DNA of 56,665 nucleotides from a virus: IMG/VR virus record IMGVR_UViG_3300010370_000044, positions 1 through 56,665 of that record, one strand, 5' to 3'. This document shows positions 40,840-48,954 of this stretch, in pieces. Both the position numbers and the translations under genes were made by a program. Numbering within the stretch: the stretch's first letter is position 1; every line of letters starts with the position of its first letter. The notes beneath the pieces were generated by a model. It had not been told where the DNA came from and did no database searches. It saw nothing but the letters and a program-made list of their open reading frames with translations.

Positions 40840-40844
40840 CGGGC

Positions 40845-41216
40845 ATGATTGCAAAGAAGTCAAACCCCAAGTTATGGGAAGCTGCCAAGAGGGAGGCCAA
40901 GGAGAAGATGGGCGGTAAGCATTCTGCTCGTGCGATGCAGTTAGCTGTTGCGATTTACAAGAAGAAGGGTGGTAAGTTCTCTGGAGCCAAGTCTTCTGAG
41001 AACAGTTTAGCTAGGTGGACCAAGCAGGACTGGAAGACTTCTGATGGATCTAAGTCTGATGGCAAGAAGAGGTACCTACCGGCAAAGGCTTGGGATGCCC
41101 TGAGTCCTTCAGAGAAGGCAGCGACCAACCGGGCAAAGGCTGAGGGGAACAAGAAGGGTAAGCAGTTTGTGAAGCAGCCGAAGAAGATAGCTGAGAAGAC
41201 ATCTAAATACAGATAA
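40845..41216 (+). CDS. DUF5872-like basic protein
   Basis: A 123-aa, very basic protein. An N-terminal segment (WEAAKREAKEKMGGKHSARAMQLAVAIYKKKGGKF) is followed by SLARWTKQDWKTSDG...KRYLPAKAWDALSPSEKAATNRAK, the recurring pattern I know as DUF5872. Its composition suggests binding to nucleic acid. First gene of the rightward late region. Confidence 0.8.
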   Translation: MIAKKSNPKLWEAAKREAKEKMGGKHSARAMQLAVAIYKKKGGKFSGAKSSENSLARWTKQDWKTSDGSKSDGKKRYLPAKAWDALSPSEKAATNRAKAEGNKKGKQFVKQPKKIAEKTSKYR

Positions 41217-41217
41217 T

Positions 41218-41388
41218 ATGCCGCTAAAAAAAGGAAAGGGTAAGGAAGGTATCAAGAAGGCCATCTCTGCTAACATCCGCGAGTTGATGGCCGACAACAA
41301 GAAGAAGGGCAAGGAGAAGGGTGCTGGTGGCAAGGCTCGCCCCAAGGCTCAGATCTTGGCAATTGCTATCAGAGCTGCCAAGGGATGA
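41218..41388 (+). CDS. 56-aa lysine-rich protein
   Basis: Starts MPLKKGKGKEGIKKAISANI and ends with a helix of the form QILAIAIRAAKG. This resembles small histone-like bacterial and phage proteins (DUF6496-type 'K.AIAIAL.EA'). It follows the previous stop by one base and overlaps the HNH gene (ATGA), which supports it. Confidence 0.65.
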   Translation: MPLKKGKGKEGIKKAISANIRELMADNKKKGKEKGAGGKARPKAQILAIAIRAAKG

Positions 41389-41633
41389 GAAAGCACACCA
41401 AGGTCTACATAGACCACTTCGGTTGGTCTGACTTCTACCCGTGTGAGGTTTGTGGTGCTAGGGCGGTAGACATCCATCACATCCACCCAAGAGGTATGGG
41501 TGGTTCCAAGAAGAAGGACGTCATAGAAAACCTGATGGCTTTGTGCAGATCCTGCCATCTGGAGTACGGTGACAAGAAGCAGTTTGTAGAGTTTTTGGAG
41601 GAGCACCACAGAAAGGCTGTGGAAAAGTCATAG
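41385..41633 (+). CDS. HNH endonuclease
   Basis: An 82-aa HNH nuclease: CEVCG...VDIHHIHPRGMGG...NLMALCRSCHLEYG carries two CxxC zinc pairs, the HH of the catalytic strand, the Asn and the final His. Small HNH proteins near terminase genes assist DNA cleavage during packaging; here it lies 5 kb upstream of the terminase in the same direction, so this or a homing role is possible. Confidence 0.9.
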   Translation: MRKHTKVYIDHFGWSDFYPCEVCGARAVDIHHIHPRGMGGSKKKDVIENLMALCRSCHLEYGDKKQFVEFLEEHHRKAVEKS

Positions 41634-41644
41634 GATACCAACTC

Positions 41645-41672
41645 TCTATTTTAGATAGTTTCTCTAACTTAG
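41645..41672 (+). promoter_or_regulatory. Operator and promoter before the GroES-like gene
   Basis: Perfect core TCTA-TTT-TAGA (41645-41655) with extended arms CTCTCTA/TAGATAG, followed by TAACTTAG (41665-41672), a near -7 box, 4 nt before the ATG at 41677. Confidence 0.55.
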
Positions 41673-41676
41673 GTAT

Positions 41677-42243
41677 ATGCAACCGATATACAAAATTTTC
41701 GTAAGCATAGAAAAGAGGTTTAACGACGAGGTCGTTACAGAGAGCGGTCTTAAGCTGTATAAGGATTCAAGTTTCAATCCAGAAGAAAACTCAACAACTG
41801 TTGGTGTGGTTGCTGCGATACCTGCAAAGCACGACACCAAGAACTTCTTACCGGACTTTCAGTTCAATGTTAGGGAAGGTGACAGACTCTATTTCAATTT
41901 CAATATTACAATTGATCTGGAGAACATGGTTGAGGTTGACGGGAACGAGTACTGGATGGTTGATTATTTTGATGCGATTGCTTTGGTTCGTGACGGTGAG
42001 ATACACCCGGTAGGTTCTTACCTGTTGGTTGAGCCGATGGAGGAAGAGATTGAGACAACGCTTATTGTTCCTGAGTTGGTGAACAGAGAGGGGAACAGGG
42101 GTAAGGTAGTTTCCAGTAACGATCCAGATATTCCGGTTGGATCGGAGATCGAGTACGAGGAGATTGGTAAGTTCTGGAATATTATAGAGGGGCGCCGTTT
42201 GTACTGCATGATGAATCACAATGCAATGTTTATCTATGAATAA
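41677..42243 (+). CDS. Tandem GroES-like (co-chaperonin) protein
   Basis: A 188-aa protein with two similar halves. Half one has TTVGVVAAIPAK...REGDRLYFNF...YWMVDYFDAIAL; half two has GSYLLVEPMEEE, REGNRGKVVSSNDPDIPVGSEIEYEEI and MMNHNAMFIYE. Both follow the cpn10 order: entry strand, mobile-loop region, 'GKV....D..VG..V.Y', final strand with a residue run like 'E.DI.A.'. Phage cpn10 homologues such as T4 gp31 help GroEL fold capsid protein. A two-domain arrangement is unusual. Identification is by pattern. Confidence 0.7.
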   Translation: MQPIYKIFVSIEKRFNDEVVTESGLKLYKDSSFNPEENSTTVGVVAAIPAKHDTKNFLPDFQFNVREGDRLYFNFNITIDLENMVEVDGNEYWMVDYFDAIALVRDGEIHPVGSYLLVEPMEEEIETTLIVPELVNREGNRGKVVSSNDPDIPVGSEIEYEEIGKFWNIIEGRRLYCMMNHNAMFIYE

Positions 42244-42607
42244 GAAGCAGGCCAAGCATATACGAGAGATTGCGGATCGTCTTCCTGTTGTGTTGGAGCA
42301 GACTATGTCTGGTTATACTATTCAGGATGACAAGATGGTCCCTCACATCTACAATGTTGAGATAAACCACGAGCGGCGTTTACGTAAGGCTTACGAGCGG
42401 TATGGTCTTGAGGGGATCAAGTCATATCTGGAAATGATATCTAAACTTCAAAAGCAAAGAAATGAAAATTTCATGCAGCAAGGAGGTGGGGATAGTGGAC
42501 GGTCAGTTGGTGGTGATGTGGATACTACTGATCCACTGGCGATTCCTGAAGAGACTCCGAGCGATATCAATAAGCTGGACCAGACAGAAGAGTCTGTCGG
42601 AGCTTAA
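42236..42607 (+). CDS. Hypothetical helical protein
   Basis: A 123-aa protein starting MNKKQAKHIREIADRLPVVL; helical N-terminal half and a disordered Gly/Asp/Thr tail. The segment VEINHERRLRKAYERYGLEGI recalls small phage proteins upstream of nucleases. It overlaps the GroES-like gene by 8 bp. Function unknown. Confidence 0.72.
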   Translation: MNKKQAKHIREIADRLPVVLEQTMSGYTIQDDKMVPHIYNVEINHERRLRKAYERYGLEGIKSYLEMISKLQKQRNENFMQQGGGDSGRSVGGDVDTTDPLAIPEETPSDINKLDQTEESVGA

Positions 42608-42634
42608 AAAAGAAATCGACAAAAATTACGAAGA

Positions 42635-43132
42635 GTGCTAGACTGCGAAACACCTTTGGGAAGACAGTTCATTGAAGAGCAGTACCGCGTTCAGCGAAAG
42701 CTTCAGGAGCGCGGTTATATTGTATTCAACAGTGCTGGCAAGTCTAATCACTCTGATGTGTTTTTGTGTAAGGAGGAGGATGGATGGCCTACGCTAGTTG
42801 GTATTGCGGAGATTAAATGCCGCAAGTCTGCTGCAGGTCAGCAGATCAACCGGCAGTACTTGATTGACAACGGTGGTTATTTGATCACGTACAGTAAGTT
42901 AAAGTATGGCGCCATGGTAAGTGGAATACACATGGTACCCTTTTTTGTAATAGTGAGTCTGATCGATGAGGGCGTTATTCTGGTATGGCAGATCACAAAC
43001 AGGACTGGTTCTTTTTTAGAGGAGATCATGCACAGGATAACGACTACCAGAAAGACGGTGAATGGTGGAGAGATCCAGAGGACAAATGCCTTTCTGCAGA
43101 TGGACTCTAAATTCTTGACTGTAATTGAGTAG
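42635..43132 (+). CDS. PD-(D/E)XK nuclease-like protein
   Basis: A 165-aa protein with GTG start. EEQYRVQRKLQERGYIV, then SDVFLC (Asp) and VGIAEIKCRKS (ExK) followed by Q....Y give the order of the PD-(D/E)XK fold. Possible DNA end processing or restriction-type role. The 27-nt gap upstream has no ATG in frame. It overlaps the next gene by 8 bp. Confidence 0.7.
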   Translation: MLDCETPLGRQFIEEQYRVQRKLQERGYIVFNSAGKSNHSDVFLCKEEDGWPTLVGIAEIKCRKSAAGQQINRQYLIDNGGYLITYSKLKYGAMVSGIHMVPFFVIVSLIDEGVILVWQITNRTGSFLEEIMHRITTTRKTVNGGEIQRTNAFLQMDSKFLTVIE

Positions 43133-43514
43133 AGGAATTGCTACTGAATTGTTGTTTGACCATCTGGCTATGGAGCGCGGTTTGGTGGTGTCTCGTCCTC
43201 TTCTAGATGTTAGGTATGATCGGATTGTTGACAGTGGATCTTGTCTATTCAAGGTTCAGATAAAGGAAACGAGTCGCATGGATAATGGAGGATGGTGGGT
43301 TCAGACTAGTGGCAATAAGAGGCGGATGTATGGTAGCGATATTGATGTAATGGCTGTTTATATAAAACCCGAGAAGGCTTGGTTTTTCTTCCCCGGTGAA
43401 GAGATCACCGGTGCTGCAATGAAGCTGACGCTCGGCGGAAAATACATGAACTACTTAAACAACTGGGAGGTTTTTAATGCGGAAGTCAAAAAAGATAAGG
43501 ATCAAGCTATATGA
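43125..43514 (+). CDS. I-Ssp6803I-type PD-(D/E)XK endonuclease homologue
   Basis: A 129-aa protein, TTG start at 43125. GIATELLFDHLAMERGLVVS (Glu), YDRIVD (Asp) and LFKVQIKETS (QxK) match the group I intron-associated PD-(D/E)XK homing nuclease I-Ssp6803I, followed by a DVMAVYI strand. No intron is visible here, so it may be a free-standing homing or packaging nuclease. Second adjacent nuclease of the same fold. Confidence 0.75.
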   Translation: MSRGIATELLFDHLAMERGLVVSRPLLDVRYDRIVDSGSCLFKVQIKETSRMDNGGWWVQTSGNKRRMYGSDIDVMAVYIKPEKAWFFFPGEEITGAAMKLTLGGKYMNYLNNWEVFNAEVKKDKDQAI

Positions 43515-43878
43515 GTGCTCTGTTCACTTTATCGTTTCTGATAATCTAGACAAGGAGGCCACCCGGATTTTAAAAAAGTATAATGAAACGTATGACGAGG
43601 AGTATGGTGTTTGCGAGGGTTACACCTTTAACGTGGACATGCTGGACTACTACTTCATACTATCCGACAACCACATCAGTATAAACACGATAGCTCACGA
43701 GGTGTATCACCTTGTTTGCAGCGTATTGGATCAGAGGGACATAAAGGACGAGGAAGCTGGTGCTTGGTTGTGTGGGATGTTGATGGATGAGGCGTTTAAA
43801 TTTTTTACAAAACACAAAGAAAATGGCTTTCATAGACAGGTACGTAAAGCTCAAGGTGATGCTGGAGGGGCCGGATGA
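43477..43878 (+). CDS. HExxH metallopeptidase-like protein
   Basis: A 133-aa protein with INTIAHEVYHLVCSVLDQRD (HExxH about residues 74-78) and a downstream EEAGAWLCGM helix that could supply the third ligand Glu, as in minimal zincins. No signal peptide, so it acts in the cytoplasm or virion; capsid maturation or host protein cleavage are possible. Overlaps neighbours by 38 and 56 bp. Confidence 0.75.
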   Translation: MRKSKKIRIKLYECSVHFIVSDNLDKEATRILKKYNETYDEEYGVCEGYTFNVDMLDYYFILSDNHISINTIAHEVYHLVCSVLDQRDIKDEEAGAWLCGMLMDEAFKFFTKHKENGFHRQVRKAQGDAGGAG

Positions 43879-44071
43879 TCAGGGGCTTATAACGTACGTA
43901 TACATCAACCCAATGACCATTGACGCCTTCACAGAGGAGTTGGTGACATTTGATACATCCACATCTAATGAAAATGAGATGGAGGCTGTTCGTGTGGTTA
44001 CCAAGCACGACATCTATTTGGTGCTAATGTCAGGAGAGGAGTTTATTGATCTAATGAACTCCCGTTACTAA
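43823..44071 (+). CDS. 82-aa beta-rich protein
   Basis: Starts MAFIDRYVKLKVMLEGPDD; beta-rich, with VVTKHDIYLVLMSGEEF at the end. This strand pattern resembles flagellar FlbD-like/small phage proteins. ATG 43823 is preferred to an upstream frame extension. Last gene before the promoter at 44096-44120. Confidence 0.65.
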   Translation: MAFIDRYVKLKVMLEGPDDQGLITYVYINPMTIDAFTEELVTFDTSTSNENEMEAVRVVTKHDIYLVLMSGEEFIDLMNSRY

Positions 44072-44120
44072 TATCACCCCCCGTTTTTAAGGCCTTCTAA
44101 TATAGGCGTTTATAGCTTTG
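44072..44120 (+). promoter_or_regulatory. Operator and -7 box of the glycosyltransferase/terminase operon
   Basis: TATCACCCCCC (44072-44082), then TCTA-ATA-TAGG (44096-44106; 7 of 8 arm positions), then a perfect TAGCTTTG (44113-44120) 7 nt before the ATG at 44128. Likely repressor-sensitive, near-leaderless late promoter. Confidence 0.6.
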
Positions 44121-44127
44121 CCGCGGC

Positions 44128-45120
44128 ATGAGAGTATTGTCTTATGTGAAGGGCCTAGACGGCTGTTCATATCATAGAATATACCTGCCCAACCAACAGA
44201 TCGAGGAGAACCGGGTTGTCGGACAGCTTAGCGAGGAAGACCTCCAGTGGTGCGACATTCTTCACTACAGCCGCCATACCATGGTGGCCGTGGACTTTCT
44301 GAACCAGTACCGTGATAAGTACGGGTTTAAGATTGTGGTTGACACGGATGATTGGTGGGAGGTTGGTAAGGACCATCCCAAATACGTGTGGTGGTCCAAA
44401 AGCAACGTGGCCCTACAGATCCGCCAACACCTGATGAATGCGGATGCGGTTACAACAACGCACGAGCGGCTGGCTTCTCTGATACCCAACGACAATATAT
44501 ACATCCTGCCCAATACCGTTCAGTACGGGAAGGGGCAGTTTAGGTATAGAAAACAACCAAAGAGTGAACGAGTAAGACTACTGTATGCAAGTACGGTAAT
44601 GAATTACTCAAACACGTACCTGATCGCTGGTGCCATGAAAAAGCTGGCCCATCTACCGATCGAGGTTGTGATAGCTGGGTTCGACGAGAAGAATCCGCTC
44701 TTTGACATTGTGGTTAAGAACCTGACTGCTGGGGTCATCCCATACATGACAAAGCCTTGGGCTGGTACCAAGGAATACATGTCAGCGTATGAGGGTGATA
44801 TCGGAATTCTTCCGAGTAAGCCAACAGAATTCAACAGCATGAAGAGTAATCTAAAGGTGCTTGAGTTTGCTGCGCTTAAGATGCCAGTGGTTGTTTCCAA
44901 GTGCGATCCGTATTTGGGTCTTCCGGTAAACTACTTCTCTGGAGAGAATGAGTTTGTGGATCAGGTAACCAAACTGGTAACAGATCTGGAGCTTCGGAAA
45001 AGCTCGGGGGAACAGTTATACAAGTTCTGTAAAGAGAACTATAACATGAAACCCGACGACAGAATAAAAGCATATGAGCAAATCCTTCAACGTGGTCATA
45101 GCAACCGCCGGTCGGCCTAG
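44128..45120 (+). CDS. GT-B glycosyltransferase (GT4-like)
   Basis: A 330-aa protein. It opens MRVLSYVKGLDGCSYHRIYLP, has VVDTDDWWEVG, LPNTVQYG between two Rossmann-like halves, RVRLLYASTVMNYSN, and a C-terminal SNLKVLEFAALKMPVVVSKC: the donor-binding segment of GT4-type enzymes. It probably transfers a sugar from a nucleotide donor to a surface polymer or virion component. First of three adjacent glycosyltransferases. Confidence 0.85.
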   Translation: MRVLSYVKGLDGCSYHRIYLPNQQIEENRVVGQLSEEDLQWCDILHYSRHTMVAVDFLNQYRDKYGFKIVVDTDDWWEVGKDHPKYVWWSKSNVALQIRQHLMNADAVTTTHERLASLIPNDNIYILPNTVQYGKGQFRYRKQPKSERVRLLYASTVMNYSNTYLIAGAMKKLAHLPIEVVIAGFDEKNPLFDIVVKNLTAGVIPYMTKPWAGTKEYMSAYEGDIGILPSKPTEFNSMKSNLKVLEFAALKMPVVVSKCDPYLGLPVNYFSGENEFVDQVTKLVTDLELRKSSGEQLYKFCKENYNMKPDDRIKAYEQILQRGHSNRRSA

Positions 45121-45745
45121 CCTTCAGAGGATGGTTGACAGCATAGCACCCCAACTCAAGGAGTGTGACTATCTGACCATTATCTGGGATTGTCAACCTA
45201 TGCCTTTACAAATCGAAAGCGATTGTCAAGTTATAAGCTTACAAAACCCCGAGCCGCTCGGTTTCTGGGGTCACGGATCAAGAAACAGATGGCAGGACGA
45301 ACTTCCCGGTGACTACTTGATGAATGCAGATGATGATGACGTATATCATCCAAGCGCTATGAAATATGTGCGTGAGTACTGCAAGGATCACAAGCTATAT
45401 CTATTCCAATTCCTTCACCAAGGTGTGCGTATACCAAATGGTAACTTAGTTTCAGTTGGTAATGTTGGCACATCTTGCGGCGTTTACCCAAAGACAGTCA
45501 AGCTTCCGAAGTGGGAGTATGTCTACGGTGGCGACGGCATGTTCTATGTTGAGCTAGCAAAAATGCTTCCTGTAGAGTTTGTAAGAAAAGTTATCTACGC
45601 TGTAAATGGTAATTTCTACGGTTACATTGATGAGGATATAACAGGCAAATACTCTTGCTCATGTGGAGCTGCTATGATCAGGTACTCAGTATCTGGTGAT
45701 GAGTTTGTCGTTTGCACTAAATGTAGAAGGGAGGTTGCGCTATGA
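45074..45745 (+). CDS. GT-A glycosyltransferase (GT2-like) with zinc ribbon
   Basis: A 223-aa protein. FNVVIATAGRPSLQRMVDSI is the N-terminal GT2 start and MNADDDDVYHPSA the DXD metal/nucleotide-sugar site; WEYVYGGDGMFYVEL resembles the catalytic GGD region. The C-terminus carries CSCGAAM...CTKC, a zinc ribbon not usual in GT2 enzymes. It overlaps the previous gene by 47 bp and the next by 4 bp. Confidence 0.85.
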   Translation: MSKSFNVVIATAGRPSLQRMVDSIAPQLKECDYLTIIWDCQPMPLQIESDCQVISLQNPEPLGFWGHGSRNRWQDELPGDYLMNADDDDVYHPSAMKYVREYCKDHKLYLFQFLHQGVRIPNGNLVSVGNVGTSCGVYPKTVKLPKWEYVYGGDGMFYVELAKMLPVEFVRKVIYAVNGNFYGYIDEDITGKYSCSCGAAMIRYSVSGDEFVVCTKCRREVAL

Positions 45746-46362
45746 TACACTACTTCCTAGACGGTAACCCGAACTACGACTACAGGGACAGCTGGCGAAA
45801 GCACATGCCCGGATCTGAGATGATTCACTGGAGGTGCGACAATCTACCTGTTGATGATTACCCTGAGCTTCAGGAGTTCATAGATAAAAAGAAGTATTCG
45901 GTTCTGTCAGACTTTGTCCGGAGATGGGCGATATATAAGTATGGTGGAGTCTATCTGGACTTTGACGTGGAGCTGATAAAGCCAATTGACCAGCTATTCG
46001 ACATATACTCATTCATATGTATAGAGGGTGATCCAATATACGCGAATGCAGCAGTAACGGGTGGTCATGCTGGCAACAGACACCATCTTGGAATGCTTAA
46101 TGACTATATGGGTGTAATTGGAAATCCAATTGATCTGAAGATTGAAATCGAGGTTGGACCAAAGTCTGCAACAAACTATCTGCTAAGAATTAAGTCATCG
46201 CCTCTTGATTCAAGTGATTTACATAACGTAAAGAATCATGACGGACTGACGACTCTTCCAAAAGAATACTTCTATCCGTTTAACTGGAATGAATCATACA
46301 CACCAGAATGCATAACCGAGAATACGCTCGGTATTCACTGGTGGAAAAAAGGTTGGGAATGA
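45742..46362 (+). CDS. GT32-like DXD glycosyltransferase
   Basis: A 206-aa protein. SVLSDFVRRWAIYKYGGVYLDFDVELIKP is the conserved block of the GT32/OCH1-type family (R..A.Y..GG.Y.D.D), and HWWKKGW near the end matches the terminal His-Trp motif. It overlaps neighbours by 4 bp on both sides, fixing the start. It presumably works in sequence with the two other transferases. Confidence 0.88.
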   Translation: MIHYFLDGNPNYDYRDSWRKHMPGSEMIHWRCDNLPVDDYPELQEFIDKKKYSVLSDFVRRWAIYKYGGVYLDFDVELIKPIDQLFDIYSFICIEGDPIYANAAVTGGHAGNRHHLGMLNDYMGVIGNPIDLKIEIEVGPKSATNYLLRIKSSPLDSSDLHNVKNHDGLTTLPKEYFYPFNWNESYTPECITENTLGIHWWKKGWE

Positions 46363-46961
46363 TAACAGATCGCGACTTCTCTAAAATGGAGTTTAATCCA
46401 ACTGTCAAGAAATCCTTGACAACTGCATACCCTAAGTTGAAGGGTGTGGTTGGAGATGCCAATGATAAGATGATTCGATACGTGTTATTGATGTATGACA
46501 TGAATAGCCCTCTTCGCGAGTTCTACCCAGAGCTTGATAAGAGAAAACAGTTTGCTGCATCGATGGCTGGATATGATCTGGACAAGGATGATGTGACTGC
46601 GCTGTTTGATTTTAAGATCAAAGTCGATGACGATGAGGTTGCTTATGACGAGCTCCTTAATATGATCATAAAATATCTGAAGTATCAGAACAACTACGTG
46701 TGGTCAATGATTGTCAGCAACGAGCAGGCCTTCTATGAATTCAATAAGAGGGTTATGATACCTGTCGAGGGTCAGAGAGATAAGGACATCCTTCAGGCGG
46801 TAGACATCAAGAACAAATTAATGGATGCTCAGGATGTGATTGTCCAGCGCCTACAGAAATATCTGAGAGAGTTGACCGGTGAAGATGATCAGCTTGAGCA
46901 GTCAATAACAAAAAGAAAAAGACTTCGTCCAGAGAATATAGATGTACAGTCCAATAGATAA
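46359..46961 (+). CDS. Possible small terminase subunit
   Basis: A 200-aa protein, ATG 46359 overlapping the preceding stop (ATGA). Acidic helical N-terminal half, long helix QAVDIKNKLMDAQDVIVQRLQKYLRELTG and basic C-terminus (SITKRKRLRPEN). It ends inside the start of the large terminase gene, the usual place of TerS, but no clear DNA-binding domain is seen. Assignment is positional. Confidence 0.6.
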   Translation: MITDRDFSKMEFNPTVKKSLTTAYPKLKGVVGDANDKMIRYVLLMYDMNSPLREFYPELDKRKQFAASMAGYDLDKDDVTALFDFKIKVDDDEVAYDELLNMIIKYLKYQNNYVWSMIVSNEQAFYEFNKRVMIPVEGQRDKDILQAVDIKNKLMDAQDVIVQRLQKYLRELTGEDDQLEQSITKRKRLRPENIDVQSNR

Positions 46962-48954
46962 GGGAACGACGGAGAACATTCAGGGTCTCGTTTGCCACAT
47001 ACCTCCTGTAGGTTATGTGTACAACGTGCTTACCGGACAGGTTGAGGAAAGGGGCGTATACTCTAGATCACCAAAGAAATCAGAACAATACTGGGAGACA
47101 ACAAAGCCGCCAAGTGACTACACCAAACTACGAGATAAAGAGATTCAGCGACAGCTGGAAGATAAAGAGTTCTTTGATCCTAAGCTTGAATCGTTCAGGC
47201 TGCAGGAGTGGGACCGAAGGTTGAATGGGTTTTGGTTTAGCAATAACGGAACGCCAACCTACGTGACCGGCCTGCATTACTTCTACCTGAACTACTGGAC
47301 GCTTGATACAGGGCTTCCAAAATACAGGGACACGGATAGGAAGTACTTCTACTTTCTTCAGTACTGTATAAATGATCCGGAGTCATTTGGGATGGTAGAG
47401 ATCACCAAGCGCCGTCAGGGTAAGACCTTCCGTGGTGGTGTATTCTTGTATGAGTATACTTCTCGTACTAAGAACACACGATCTGGCATACAGTCAAAGA
47501 CTGGTAATGATGCGAAGGAGGTGTTTAGAAAGGCGGTGGTACAGCCGTTCAAAAAGCTACCACACTTCTTTCAGCCGGTGTATGATCAAAGTAAAGGTCT
47601 GACTCCAACATCTGAGTTGCGCTTTTACAATACAGTTGTGAAGGGAAAGAAGGCTGGACAGATACTTGAAGAGGATGAGCTTGAAAGTATGATCGATTGG
47701 AAGCCATCGGAGGCGATAAGCTACGACGGACAGAAGATACACAGGATGCTGCACGACGAGGTTGGTAAGACCATGGAGGTGAATGTCTGGAACCGGTATC
47801 TGGTAACTAGGTACTGTAATCTGGATGACGAGGGGCGCATCATTGGCAAACACTTGTTGACAACAACGGTGGAAGATATGGAGCAGGGAGGTGCTGAGTT
47901 TAAAATGATTTGGCAGAGTTCTGATCATAATAACAAGCAAGGTAAGCGTACGGCCAGTGGGTTGTATAGGTACTTCTGCCCTGCTGATGAGACCCGGTAC
48001 TATGATCAGTATGGATATGCTGACAAGGATCGGGCTCTAGATGAGATTCTTGAGGAGCGAAAGCTGCTCTCTGGGGATGCCCGGGCTCTTAGTTCGGTGA
48101 TCCGCAAAGAACCGCTTAGCTGGGAGGAGGCGTTCAGGATCGATGGTAGCAAATGTCTGTACAATCCTGAAAAGTTAAACGAGAGGTTGGACAGGCTGAG
48201 CTGGAAGGAAAACTTAACCACAAGAGGAAACTTCGTCTGGGACGGAGGAGAGAGGGATACAAGAGTTGTATTCGAGCCTGCTAACAATGGCAGGTGGCAG
48301 GTAGTGAAGCTCTTTGATAAAGTTGAGGATAGCAACAAGGTTACCAAACGTGGTGATCTGTACTATCCTAATAACACTCTAAACTTCGTAATGGGTGTCG
48401 ACCCGATCGACCACTCAGCTACGGAGGATGGAAGGAGGTCTAACGGCGCTGGCATTGTACTACAGAAGTACAACGCAGCTCGTGACAATGATACCTACAA
48501 CTACGCATTTGTAGCTAGGTATCTACACAGGCCAGAAAGTGTTCAGGTCTTCTACGAGGACATGATCAAGATGGCGGTGTATTACGGATGTAGTTTGCTG
48601 TTCGAGAACAACAAAATAGGTTTGATGCACTACTTCAATGACAGGGGTTATGGACAATTTTTGATGTGGCTACCGGAGCGAAACCAGCCCGGTGTAGCTG
48701 CTAGTCCAAAGACCCATCAGCAGATAGCCGAGTTGACCGAGGACTACATCAACCAGAACATTGATCGAGTATTCTTCAAGGATCTCGTTCAGGACTGGTT
48801 AGAGTTTGATATATCTAACACCACGCGATTTGACATCGCCATGGCAGCTGGATATGCCCTGATCGCTGATCAGGCCAAGGTATTTAAAAAAGATACGACT
48901 CAGACACGAGAGGTGACTGAGTTTTTTAAACCACATAAAATATGGACAAATTAA
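46942..48954 (+). CDS. Terminase large subunit
   Basis: A 670-aa packaging motor. Walker A-like KRRQGKT near residues 156-162, Walker B HRMLHDE near 267-273, and a nuclease domain starting VMGVDPID near 484 with later acidic residues (FENNKIG, ISNTTRFD). It pumps DNA into the prohead and cuts it. Length and motif spacing match crAss-like/large podovirus TerL. Overlaps TerS candidate by 20 bp and portal by 13 bp. Confidence 0.94.
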   Translation: MYSPIDKGTTENIQGLVCHIPPVGYVYNVLTGQVEERGVYSRSPKKSEQYWETTKPPSDYTKLRDKEIQRQLEDKEFFDPKLESFRLQEWDRRLNGFWFSNNGTPTYVTGLHYFYLNYWTLDTGLPKYRDTDRKYFYFLQYCINDPESFGMVEITKRRQGKTFRGGVFLYEYTSRTKNTRSGIQSKTGNDAKEVFRKAVVQPFKKLPHFFQPVYDQSKGLTPTSELRFYNTVVKGKKAGQILEEDELESMIDWKPSEAISYDGQKIHRMLHDEVGKTMEVNVWNRYLVTRYCNLDDEGRIIGKHLLTTTVEDMEQGGAEFKMIWQSSDHNNKQGKRTASGLYRYFCPADETRYYDQYGYADKDRALDEILEERKLLSGDARALSSVIRKEPLSWEEAFRIDGSKCLYNPEKLNERLDRLSWKENLTTRGNFVWDGGERDTRVVFEPANNGRWQVVKLFDKVEDSNKVTKRGDLYYPNNTLNFVMGVDPIDHSATEDGRRSNGAGIVLQKYNAARDNDTYNYAFVARYLHRPESVQVFYEDMIKMAVYYGCSLLFENNKIGLMHYFNDRGYGQFLMWLPERNQPGVAASPKTHQQIAELTEDYINQNIDRVFFKDLVQDWLEFDISNTTRFDIAMAAGYALIADQAKVFKKDTTQTREVTEFFKPHKIWTN

